Source of the DNA: Burkholderiales bacterium
GTDB taxonomy: Bacteria; Pseudomonadota; Gammaproteobacteria; Burkholderiales; Burkholderiaceae_C
Assembly (NCBI GenBank): GCA_016223165.1
Contig: JACRPO010000008.1
Location: 62,001-126,000 of the forward strand
Reading direction: 5' to 3'
DNA length: 64,000 nt
Shown one piece after another: positions 1-7,831 of the stretch (positions are counted from its first letter, which is position 1; each line of letters opens with the position of its first letter). Made by a program: the position numbers and the translations under genes. The notes under the pieces are model-generated. The model saw only the letters and a program-made list of their open reading frames with translations. It made no database searches and had not been told where the DNA came from.

Positions 1-1603
1 CGTCCACGGACATCGGCAGCGTGTCGGCGGGCGCCACCTCCTCGTCCCAGCCGTCGAGCGTGCCCACCGGCACGCCGACACGAAAGAGCGTGCCGCGCCC
101 CGGCACCGAGGCCACCTCGAGCCGGTGGCCGAGCAGGGCTGCCAGCCGCTTGACGATGGCCAGGCCCATGCCCAGGCCCTGGCTGCGGTCGCGTTCGCCG
201 CGGCCGACCTGGAAGAACTCGTCGAAGATGCGCGGCAGGTCGGCCTGGGCGATGCCGCTGCCCGTGTCCCACACCTCGATGTTGATGTGCGTGCGCGTGC
301 TGCGCGCCACCACCGCGATGCCGCCGTGCGTGGTGAAGCGCATGGCGTTGTGCACAAGGTTGCCGACGATGCGCTCGAGCAGCTGCGGGTCGCTCGTCAC
401 CGACTTGCCGCCGGGCGAGAACCGCAGCGCCAGGCCGGCCAGCTCGGCCTGGCCGGCGTATTGCATGTGCAGGCGGCGGAAGATGTCGCGCAGCGGGAAG
501 GTCTGCGAGCGCGGCGTGACGGCGTCGCCATCCAGGCGCGAGATGTCGAGCATGGCGTTGAACGATCGCTCCAGGCCGTCCACCGAGCGCATCAGGTTGC
601 GCGCCAGCGCCTCGTCGGGCGAGGCGTGCAGCCGCTTGTGCAAGGTGGCCGCGAAGAGGCCGAGCGCGTGCACCGGCTGGCGCAGGTCGTGGCTGGCGAT
701 GGCGAGGAAGCGGCTCTTGTCGGCATCGGCGCGCAGGGCCGCGTCGCGCGCCGTCTCGGCCTCGCGCAGGCGTGCGGCGTGCTCCAGGCTGAGCAGCATC
801 TGGCGCCGCCAGCGCCGGCGCAGGTGCCAGCCTACGCCGAAGGCGAGCGCGCCGCCCCACAAGCCCGCCACCGCGAGCGCGGTCACCGAGCCGCCCGCCA
901 CCGCCGGCGGGCCGGCGGCAAGCAGCGGCCGCAGCGCCAGCGCCGCCGCAAGGGGCGGCGCGAAGGCCACCGCGGCAGCGGCCGGAGCCGAGGGAGCGAC
1001 TGTCGCGCCCACCGCGGTGGCGAAGGCGGCCACCACCCACACCCATGTCGTCGCAGGCGCGGCGGCCGCGGCGTCCGACGGCATCAAGGCCACGGGCGCC
1101 GCCGCCAGCAGCGCCCCGGCACCGACCAGCACGGTCAGCAGCGGGCTCGAGGCGCCCGGGCGCCACCGCCGCCGGGGCCAGGCCAGCATCGCCAGGCCCA
1201 GGGCCGCGCACCCCGCCGCCCACAGCCACACCGCCGCGGAAGCCCAGGCGGGCGTGGCCACCGCGGCAAGCAGCGGCACGAGCACCAGCACGAGCCAGCC
1301 GACCACGTGCATCTGCTGGAAGGCGCTGCGCGCGGCGGCGGTGACGAGCACCAGGTGCCGCCGCGCGCGCAGCGAGTGCGAGGCATCCCTGCCCTTCGCC
1401 TCGGAGGCGCCTCGGCTCTCGACGGCGACGTACCGGCCCACCGCTGCGGGTGCTGCGGGCGGTGCGTGCGGTGCGGCCGGCGCGTGAGGAGCGACGGGCG
1501 GCGGCGGCGCTTCTCCGGGCGGCACCGAAGGCGGCTCGTTCGAAGCCAGGGTTGCCGGCCGGGGCGGCAAGGCGGCGGCGGCTTCGGCGAGTGGGCTGTC
1601 CAC
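1..1603 (-). CDS. Sensor histidine kinase, partial at window edge
   Basis: Membrane sensor kinase, transcribed leftwards and cut by the window start. No ATG is in frame near the upstream regulator's stop; GTG at 1603 is the likely start, 19 bases after that stop. The first ~70 residues are Pro/Ala-rich, followed by several hydrophobic segments (about 1320-860), a short linker, an H-box with SHDLRQPVHALGLF (near 690), an N-box with NLVHNAMRF (near 350) and G-boxes DTGSGI and GLGMGLAIVKRL (near 250-160). The RQPVHALGLF form of the H-box is typical of hybrid kinases of the orphan NarL-partner type; a C-terminal receiver could lie beyond the edge. It forms a two-gene operon with the response regulator. 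The ligand cannot be told. Confidence 0.85.
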   Translation of the reverse strand, partial: MDSPLAEAAAALPPRPATLASNEPPSVPPGEAPPPPVAPHAPAAPHAPPAAPAAVGRYVAVESRGASEAKGRDASHSLRARRHLVLVTAAARSAFQQMHVVGWLVLVLVPLLAAVATPAWASAAVWLWAAGCAALGLAMLAWPRRRWRPGASSPLLTVLVGAGALLAAAPVALMPSDAAAAAPATTWVWVVAAFATAVGATVAPSAPAAAAVAFAPPLAAALALRPLLAAGPPAVAGGSVTALAVAGLWGGALAFGVGWHLRRRWRRQMLLSLEHAARLREAETARDAALRADADKSRFLAIASHDLRQPVHALGLFAATLHKRLHASPDEALARNLMRSVDGLERSFNAMLDISRLDGDAVTPRSQTFPLRDIFRRLHMQYAGQAELAGLALRFSPGGKSVTSDPQLLERIVGNLVHNAMRFTTHGGIAVVARSTRTHINIEVWDTGSGIAQADLPRIFDEFFQVGRGERDRSQGLGMGLAIVKRLAALLGHRLEVASVPGRGTLFRVGVPVGTLDGWDEEVAPADTLPMSVD

Positions 1604-1622
1604 GAGGGCGGCCGGGGGTCGG

Positions 1623-2270
1623 TCAGCGGAACAGGCTGATCAGGTGCGAGCGCGACCGCACGTCCAGCGCCAGCAGCAGCGAGGAGACGTAGTTCTTCAC
1701 CGTGCCCAGCGACAGCTGCGTCGACTGGCTGATTTCCTGGTTGGTGCAGCCCGAGAGCACGAGCTCGAGGATCTCCAGGTGCCGCGGCCCGAGCTCGGCG
1801 ACGCGGTCGTACATGGCGGTGCGCGGCAGGCGCGGGAAGAGCGCCTGGGTCGAGGGCGTGTACGGCCCGGGCGGCACGCCGGGACTGCCGGGCGGCGCCA
1901 GCAGCGCGAGCAGCGTGTCGCGTGTCTCCGAGGTCATCCGCCCCTTGCCCAGGTAGGCCGCGGCACCGAGCGCGCGCGCCTGCCGGATGACGAACTCGTC
2001 CTGCGTGCCGCTGAACACCGCCACGCGCGCCGCCGGGTGCGCCTGCATGAAGATGCGCAGCCCCTGCAGCCCCTTGCAATCGGCGAGGTTGAGGTCGAGC
2101 AGCACGGCGTCGATGTCGCCATGGTCGCGGTACAGCACCAGCGCCTCGGCCAGCGTCGCCGCCTCGAGCCACTCGATGGCCAGGCCGAGCAGCTCGCCAT
2201 AGCTCGCCTTCACCCCCACGCGCACCAGTTCGTGGTCGTCGACGAGCAGGACCTTGCGTGATGCCGTCAT
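1623..2270 (-). CDS. LuxR/NarL-family response regulator
   Basis: 215-residue two-domain regulator. The receiver domain has the acidic pair D11-D12 and phospho-acceptor D59 in LLDLNLADCKG. A Pro/Gly-rich linker at about 127-140 leads to a C-terminal LuxR helix-turn-helix (about 155-212) with the usual LVLSGCTNQEISQ and LSLGTVKNYVSSLL pattern. It is followed 19 bases later by the histidine kinase on the same strand, so the two are almost surely a cognate pair. Target genes cannot be inferred. Confidence 0.9.
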   Translation of the reverse strand: MTASRKVLLVDDHELVRVGVKASYGELLGLAIEWLEAATLAEALVLYRDHGDIDAVLLDLNLADCKGLQGLRIFMQAHPAARVAVFSGTQDEFVIRQARALGAAAYLGKGRMTSETRDTLLALLAPPGSPGVPPGPYTPSTQALFPRLPRTAMYDRVAELGPRHLEILELVLSGCTNQEISQSTQLSLGTVKNYVSSLLLALDVRSRSHLISLFR

Positions 2271-2374
2271 CGCTGTACCACTCCGCCCACTCCACCGCTG
2301 GTTGCGTTGCCCGGCTGCCCCCGCCTCGCGGGTGCCCGGCCACCGGGCATGTTAGCGGCGCGGGCGGTGGCGAG

Positions 2375-2434
2375 GACGCGTGATCGGACGCGTGATCGGA
2401 CCCGTGATCGGACCCGTGATCGGACCCGTGATCG
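2375..2434. repeat. Five tandem 12-bp repeats
   Basis: Five head-to-tail copies of a 12-bp unit, GACGCGTGATCG twice and then GACCCGTGATCG three times, between the response regulator start and the tRNA gene. Each unit holds TGATC. Could be a regulator-binding array or replication slippage; it translates in one frame as a repeated RTRD peptide but no gene signal accompanies it. Confidence 0.8.
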
Positions 2435-2526
2435 GCGCGCGCTGCGCGACGTCACTGCCGCGGCGTTCCGCCCCCGCACGGGCTGCGCACGGCCAAGCCG
2501 GACGCCGGCCGGGCAGCGCAGATCGC

Positions 2527-2546
2527 GTATACTCTGGCGCTTCAGC
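2527..2546 (+). promoter_or_regulatory. Probable tRNA promoter -10 region
   Basis: A TATACT hexamer lies 15-20 bases upstream of the mature tRNA 5' end, as expected for a sigma-70 promoter of a stable RNA gene. No clear -35 was identified. Confidence 0.45.
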
Positions 2547-2623
<77 letters not shown>

Positions 2624-2652
2624 CGAATTCGTTCTGTAGATCAAGTGCTTAC

Positions 2653-2684
2653 GAAGCCCGCAGTGACGCGGGCTTCGGCGTTTT
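2653..2684 (+). terminator. Rho-independent terminator after tRNA
   Basis: Nine-base-pair perfect stem GAAGCCCGC / GCGGGCTTC with a six-base loop (AGTGAC), followed by GGCGTTTT. Placed 30 bases after the tRNA CCA end. Confidence 0.75.
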
Positions 2685-2692
2685 CGGGCCTC

Positions 2693-2780
2693 TGTGCCCA
2701 TCCTGTGCCCACTTTGTGCCCAGGCCGTGCCCACGCTGCGCGCCGGCGAGCGCAAACAGACCGTTGGGCACTGTGCCCAG
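2693..2780. repeat. 11-bp-spaced GTGCCCA repeats, probable integrase arm sites
   Basis: Four direct copies of (T/C)GTGCCCA start at 2693, 2704, 2715 and 2726, exactly 11 bp apart, and an inverted pair TGGGCAC/GTGCCCA follows at 2766-2779. Helically phased short direct repeats next to a tRNA 3' end are characteristic of the arm-type binding sites of tyrosine integrases, so this is the likely att region of the island. That function is inferred. Confidence 0.55.
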
Positions 2781-2882
2781 AAGCACGGGTCCTGACATCG
2801 CCCGCGGGAGGTCCGAGTACTTGGTTGCCGCAGTCGGCGACGGCGTCGAGGCGGGGTTCCCGCCGGGCGCAGAATGCGCGTC

Positions 2883-3674
2883 ATGGAAGGGTTCGCCGCC
2901 GGCAACGTCGCCACGCCCATCTTCATTGAGAAGCGTGAGCCCGCGGTCGTGCTGCGAGCGCGGCGGAGCTGGTCTGGACCGTTCGAACCTGTCTACGTGA
3001 AGGTTCTGCCGGTCAACGGCCGATGCATAGAGGCGGTCTGTGCGTGGCTGGCTCGGGAGATCGGCTTGCCAGCCCCCGAGCCCCTGCTGCTGACCATGCC
3101 CGCCAACAAGATGCCTCGAGGATCTGAGTGGCCCTTCGGCACTCAGTCGCGGCAAGTCTGCTTCGCGACCAGGGCGATCCCGGGTGCACTCGCTCTGCGG
3201 CGAGTGGCATCCGATCAAGTTGGGGGCATGCTGGACCGTTGGCCACACCTCGCCGCGGCGGCGGCTTTCGACTCGTTGATCGCCAATGACGACCGCACTG
3301 AGGGGAACATCCTGCTGGACCCGGCTCGAGCCCTTTGGCTCATCGACCATGCCCGCTCGCTTGGCGGCGGTGGGGAGCGCCTCTTCTCAACTGACGTCAC
3401 GCCAACAGCCCCCACGTACTTCCTCTCACGGATAGCCGGCTACGCAGTTCCAGAACGCGTCAGACTCCGCACAGCCTTGATCGCGGTTTGTACGAAGCTG
3501 TGTGCCGCCGTACCGCGCATACCCTACGACACGCTCTTGGTTCCGGAGAACATCGCCATGCAGATCGAAGATTTCCTCGTTCGTCGAGCACACGTTCTCC
3601 AGGCGATGGTCTTGCAGGCGATTGGCGTGCCCGATTTGTACAGCGAGGGCAACCACCCCGAGAGCCTGCAGTGA
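2883..3674 (+). CDS. HipA-like kinase-domain protein
   Basis: About 263 residues. The core FDSLIANDDRTEGNILLD followed by LWLIDHARSLG matches the catalytic and metal-binding region of HipA-like kinases of the small single-domain type (HipA_2-like), with the D-R-x-x-x-N triad and a following Asp corresponding to the catalytic loop and DFG-equivalent. The N-terminal part has VYVKVLP, like the ATP-binding Lys strand. There is no HipB antitoxin next to it. Two ATGs are possible (2874 and 2883); the second gives the more typical start. The next gene overlaps by one base (TGATG), so the two are co-translated. A role in phage defence or toxin-antitoxin control is inferred from the island context only. 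Confidence 0.7.
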   Translation: MEGFAAGNVATPIFIEKREPAVVLRARRSWSGPFEPVYVKVLPVNGRCIEAVCAWLAREIGLPAPEPLLLTMPANKMPRGSEWPFGTQSRQVCFATRAIPGALALRRVASDQVGGMLDRWPHLAAAAAFDSLIANDDRTEGNILLDPARALWLIDHARSLGGGGERLFSTDVTPTAPTYFLSRIAGYAVPERVRLRTALIAVCTKLCAAVPRIPYDTLLVPENIAMQIEDFLVRRAHVLQAMVLQAIGVPDLYSEGNHPESLQ

Positions 3675-4564
3675 TGGCTACGAGTCAGTTGGAACTGCCT
3701 TCTGAGGCGTACGAGGCATCGACGCGGTTTCTGCCGGTGCTGATGCCGGTTGGGCAACTCGACGAGCGCCTGTGCATCGCCGTCGTCGGCGCTTCGCCGT
3801 CACACGGCTTCTGGGCCCGTTCCGTGGTTGCCAAGCCGCTGACTTGCCTACCAGGTGAACTGGGCGTGGCGCTGCCGTCGTTCGGCTCTTTGGTGGCCGC
3901 CGACTTTGTCGAGTGGTGTACCAAGGGCCGACCCCCCGAGTCCTGGCAACCGCCTCTTGCGGGGCTGAGCACGGGCGACTGGATGGACGCATCAGGCTTT
4001 GACTTCGATGACGCCCTCAGGGTGTGCCTGTCGCTTTGCTCATTGTCGGCTGTTGACTCAATCGGCGAGGGCAAGGCACGCCCACCCAGCCTTGCACCCC
4101 GGACCGGCGATGAGGGCCGTTTCCTGGACTCTGTCATGTCTGAAATCGGTCGCACGCGCCCGAACCTGTCTCGCTGTTTCAAGAAGACGCTGAGCCTGAC
4201 TGGCAAGGGCGCGGCGGGTGAGTTGGACTTCGTGGGAAGTCACTACGTCACCTGCTATGCGGCTGTGAATCCACGAGGCCGCATCTCGAGTCGTGTCCAA
4301 ACCGCTTCCGCCGCTCTGTGGCGGCTGGCGCGTGCCCGAGATGCCTTTGGCTTTGCTGCCCCTGCAGCGATCGAGCTCACTGCGTGGGTTCCGCCGAGCG
4401 ACATGCCCATCTTCACCGCCAATGACTACCGCATCGTCGACGAGACTGTGGCGGAACTGACAATGCAGGCGAGCAAGGAGCAACTCGCAGTCTTTCCAGT
4501 CGTTGATGTTGGCTCCGCGTGTCGGCGCCTCATCGAGAAGGAGTCTGAGAGAGTTACTCAGTGA
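3674..4564 (+). CDS. Unknown partner of HipA-like kinase
   Basis: 296 residues, no family recognised. The ATG at 3674 overlaps the stop of the kinase gene by one base, which fixes the start and implies translational coupling. The protein is soluble-looking, without signal peptide or membrane segment. A central stretch (about 180-230) with GELDFVGSHYVTCYAAVNP and repeated Arg/Ala helices is the most protein-like, conserved-looking part. Being coupled to a kinase it may be its substrate, inhibitor or effector; none of these is shown by the sequence. Base composition is less GC-rich than the core genome, in line with transfer. Confidence 0.6.
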   Translation: MATSQLELPSEAYEASTRFLPVLMPVGQLDERLCIAVVGASPSHGFWARSVVAKPLTCLPGELGVALPSFGSLVAADFVEWCTKGRPPESWQPPLAGLSTGDWMDASGFDFDDALRVCLSLCSLSAVDSIGEGKARPPSLAPRTGDEGRFLDSVMSEIGRTRPNLSRCFKKTLSLTGKGAAGELDFVGSHYVTCYAAVNPRGRISSRVQTASAALWRLARARDAFGFAAPAAIELTAWVPPSDMPIFTANDYRIVDETVAELTMQASKEQLAVFPVVDVGSACRRLIEKESERVTQ

Positions 4565-4604
4565 AGCCAGCGCGGCGTGGCGCAAGGCGCAGGCCCGTCG
4601 CTGA

Positions 4605-4943
4605 CTATCGGCTCGCCACGAGTTCGACGTAGCCAACCAGCTCCGGGGAGTAGCCGCCGCTCTCGGTAGCGGTCGCACACTGGCGAAGCCCACGTTGAAG
4701 TGCTGGCTCGGCCGCGCTTGCAAGCAGCTTCATGCGATCCTCGAACGTCCAGGCCGGGCGCGCTGGAGCTGCTCGCAGCACCGCGTCGACATGACGTTCG
4801 ATCGATGGCAGGCGCCGGCCTTCGCTGTCGACCGCAGCCGCATGCAACCGAACCTCTCGCTGCCCGGTCCGAGTGCCGACTTCCACTCGCCACAGGCACA
4901 GCATCGCGTTCTCGTCCAGGTTGCAGAGGACTGGCTGGCTGCT
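4605..4943 (-). pseudogene. Possible C-terminal remnant of an unknown gene
   Basis: An open frame beginning just after an in-frame TAG near 4944 and ending at 4605. It reads with good coding character (LCNLDENAMLCLWRVEVG, then FEDRMKLLASAAEPALQRGL) but its only ATG (4904) falls inside the apparent domain, so it may be the 3' part of a truncated gene or a small gene with an unusual start. Before the IS66 insertion it would have lain about 100 bases downstream of gajB on the same strand, so it might once have belonged to the Gabija operon. No family assigned. Confidence 0.35.
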
Positions 4944-5143
4944 GATCGGTGTTGGCTAGGCCGTCGAACCAGGGCCCCAGTCGCCCTCGTCACAAGTGCA
5001 TCCAGGCCGGGCACGCGGTCACGCGTGGTCGTGTCTGAGCTGGTGCCTACCGCGATCGAACGGTAAGCGTCTAGCCGCGGCATCTTGAGCGGCGATGGCC
5101 GAAGGGTGACGATGGTGTCCACCTAATTCTCAGGTGGACACCT

Positions 5144-5623
5144 GTGGCTACGCACCCCAGACACGCATCACGTCGGCGCCATGCCGCTGAACTGAAGGAC
5201 AAGGTTTTGGCCGCTTGCGAGGAGCCTGGCGCCTCGGTGGCTGCGGTGGCGCAGGCCCATGGCCTGAATGCCAATCTCGTGCACAAGTGGCGGCGCTGTC
5301 AGGATGACCGACGAGTGTCGTCGACGGCCGGCGTCACACCTGCGAAGGCAGCTGAGTTGTCCTTGCCGCTGCAGTCGCTGGCCGTAGCGCCAGCGGTGGC
5401 GTCGGTTGCAGCAGGGGGCGCGGTGGCGGCGCAGCGGCCGGACGTCACACGCGCGCTGAGCGACGCCGCCGCGGCCTTCGTGCCGCTGCAGCTCGAGATG
5501 CCGCGCGCCGCGCCGCCCAATATTCGGCTCGAGCTGTGTCGCGGCGCTGCGACGGTGATCGTCAATTGGCCCGCCCAGGAAGGCGCCGCGTGTGGCCGCT
5601 GGCTGCGTGAGTGGCTCGGATGA
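5144..5623 (+). CDS. tnpA: IS66 TnpA (Orf1), helix-turn-helix protein
   Basis: 159 residues. The N-terminal half has a transposase-type helix-turn-helix (RRRHAAELKDKVLAACEEPG then VAAVAQAHGLNANLVHKWRR), the C-terminal part ends with an amphipathic segment (VNWPAQEGAACGRWLREWLG) typical of IS66 Orf1. The stop overlaps the tnpB start (ATGA), giving the usual coupled order tnpA-tnpB-tnpC. Confidence 0.9.
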   Translation: MATHPRHASRRRHAAELKDKVLAACEEPGASVAAVAQAHGLNANLVHKWRRCQDDRRVSSTAGVTPAKAAELSLPLQSLAVAPAVASVAAGGAVAAQRPDVTRALSDAAAAFVPLQLEMPRAAPPNIRLELCRGAATVIVNWPAQEGAACGRWLREWLG

Positions 5624-5961
5624 TTCGCGTCGATGCCATGTGGCTGGCCGTCGAGCCCGTGGACATGCGCGCCGGCGTCGATCGGCTGCTCGCACGCGTC
5701 GTGCAGGTCTTCGGCGCCGCTCGGGCGCACCACGGCTACCTCTTCGCCAACGCGCGATCGAACCGTATCAAGCTGCTGGTGCATGACGGATTCGGCGTGT
5801 GGTGCGCGGCACGCCGACTCAACACTGGCAGCTTCGAATGGCCGCGCGCGGGCGTCGTCGACGCTGCGCCGCTGACGCTGACCAAGGATCAATTCGACGC
5901 CTTGGTCCTCGGACTGCCCTGGCAGCGCCTCGAGCAAATGCGACTGATCACTCGCATGTGA
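5620..5961 (+). CDS. tnpB: IS66 TnpB (Orf2)
   Basis: 113 residues from the ATG at 5620, which overlaps the tnpA stop by four bases; a GTG at 5611 is also in frame. It has the IS66 Orf2 signature MWLAVEPVDMRAGVDRLLARV at the N-terminus, FANARSNRIKLLVHDGFGVW in the middle and GLPWQRLEQM at the end. Function in transposition is required but biochemically undefined in the family. Confidence 0.92.
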   Translation: MIRVDAMWLAVEPVDMRAGVDRLLARVVQVFGAARAHHGYLFANARSNRIKLLVHDGFGVWCAARRLNTGSFEWPRAGVVDAAPLTLTKDQFDALVLGLPWQRLEQMRLITRM

Positions 5962-6042
5962 GACAGGCCGTGCAGTGGCTGGCGCGTGCAATTCGAATAA
6001 GCACCGATGGCCTGCTCTCTATGGGCCGTGCACACTGAATGC

Positions 6043-7658
6043 ATGCTCGATGTGCATGCAACACGGACCACGGACATCAAGGCGTTGAGCCCGGCCGCAC
6101 TGGCCGAGTTGGCGGCGCAGATGCTGGCCCACATCGCCGAGCAGAGCCGGCACATCGATGCGCAGAGCAAGCGCATCGACACGCAGGCGCAGGCGATCAA
6201 GTGGCGCGACGCGAAGATCGAGAGCATCACGTTCCAGCTCGCGCGGCTGAAGGCCTGGAAGTTCGGCGCCAAGAGCGAGCGCATGAACGCCCAGCAGCGC
6301 GACATCTTCGAAGAGACGCTGGCCGCCGACCAGGCCGACCTCGAGGCCCAGCTCGCTGCCCTGCAAGCGAACTCCCCCACGAGCCGCAGTGCACCAGACA
6401 AGCAGCAACGCCGCCAGCCCAAGCGCGAAGCACTGCCGCCACACCTGCCGCGCGTGGACCAGCACATCGAGCCCGAGGACACCCGCTGCCCGACGCCCGA
6501 GTGCGGCCGTCCGATGCAGCGCGTGGGCGAGGACATCAGCGAGCGGCTGGACATCGTGCCGGCGAAGTTCTCTGTGCAGCGCCAGATCCGCGGCAAGTGG
6601 GCCTGCAAGTGCTGCCAGCTCCTGGTGCAGGAGCCGGCTGTCGCGCAGGTCTTCGACAACGCGCTGCCAACGCCGGGCCTGCAGGCCCACACGGTGGTCA
6701 GCCGCTTCGTCGATCACATTCCCTACTACCGGCAAGAGCAGATCAACGCGCGCTCGGGGGTGCACACACCGCGTTCGACGCTGGCGGCCTGGAGCGGACA
6801 CACGGGGCGCAGCTGATGCCGCTGTTCGAGGCGCATCGGGCCTTCGTGCTTGGCTCGCGGGTGCTTCACGCCGATGAGACGCCGATCTCGCTGCTGGACC
6901 CCGGCAGGGGCAAGACCAAGAAGGCCTACATGTGGGCCTACGCGCGTGGCGCCTTCGATCCCGAGCCTGGCGTGGCGTACGACTTCTGCGCCGGGCGCGG
7001 GGGGCAATACCCCAAGGAGTTCCTCACCGGTTGGTCGGGCACGCTGGTCGTCGATGCCTACGGCGGCTATGACGAGGCCTTGAACGTGCGGGGGCGCAGC
7101 GTCGCCCATTGCCTGGCCCATTCGAGGCGCAAATTCGACGAGCTGTTCAAGGCCAACGCGAGCGAGGTGGCTGCGCAGGCCATCCAGCGCATCGCCTGGC
7201 TGTACAGGATCGAGGCCGATGCCCGCCAACTCAGTGCCGAGCAGCGACAGCTCATGCGACAGGAGCGATCCAAGCCGCTGTGGGAGGAGTTGCACGTTTG
7301 GCTGAAGCTCGAGCGCCTGCGTGTGCCCGACGGCAGTTCCATCGCCAAGGCAATCGACTACAGCCTGAACCGCTGGCAGTCGCTCTCGCAATTCCTGCTG
7401 GACGGCGAGGTGCCTATCGACAACAACCATCTCGAGAACCAAATGCGGCCCTGGGCGCTCGGTCGCCGTAACTGGCTGTTCATCGGCAGCCAGCTGGCCG
7501 GCGAGCGAGCCGCGATGGTGATGAGCCTGCTGCAGTCGGCCAAGCTCAACGGGCGAGACCCTTGGGCCTACCTCAAGGACGTGCTCACACGGCTGCCCAC
7601 GCAGCTGAACAGCCGAATCGAGGAACTGCTGCCCCATCGCTGGCAGCCAGCCGACTGA
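6043..7658 (+). pseudogene. tnpC: IS66 TnpC transposase, frameshifted
   Basis: DDE transposase of IS66. The first frame (from ATG 6043) carries the N-terminal coiled coil (HIAEQSRHIDAQSKRIDTQA), the zinc-finger-like CPTPECGRP and CKCC region, and stops at 6816. The second frame, entered near 6803 within GGGG, carries HADETPISLLDPG, the DAYGGY region and NHLENQMRPWALGRRNWLF, i.e. the catalytic domain, through 7658. Restoring one base after ACGGGG joins the frames as SGHTGAQLMPLFEAHR. A one-base deletion is the simplest explanation; the family does not use frameshifting here, so this copy is probably inactive unless the base is a sequence error. Confidence 0.85.
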
Positions 7659-7831
7659 CGTCGACCAGATCGAACAAGCGCGCTGCGCCCAAAACGCGGC
7701 CATCCGTTGGCCCATGCAGGCAAGCAAGGCGCCGATCCACAACCAGCGCGCGAGCCAAGCCCTCGCTGCCTTGCAGGTCGCTTCCACCACGTTCGCCATG
7801 AACGCGATGCTCCGGGGTCATCCGCCTCGGC

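Noticed and set aside
21..1639. Long plus-strand frames over the left edge
   Set aside because: Antisense to a histidine kinase with clear H, N and G boxes read on the minus strand.
2375..2434. CRISPR-like array
   Set aside because: Repeats are directly contiguous with no spacers and no cas genes occur in the window.
6780..6830. Programmed frameshift in tnpC
   Set aside because: No good slippery heptamer or stimulator seen and the IS66 family does not use frameshifting for TnpC; deletion is simpler.
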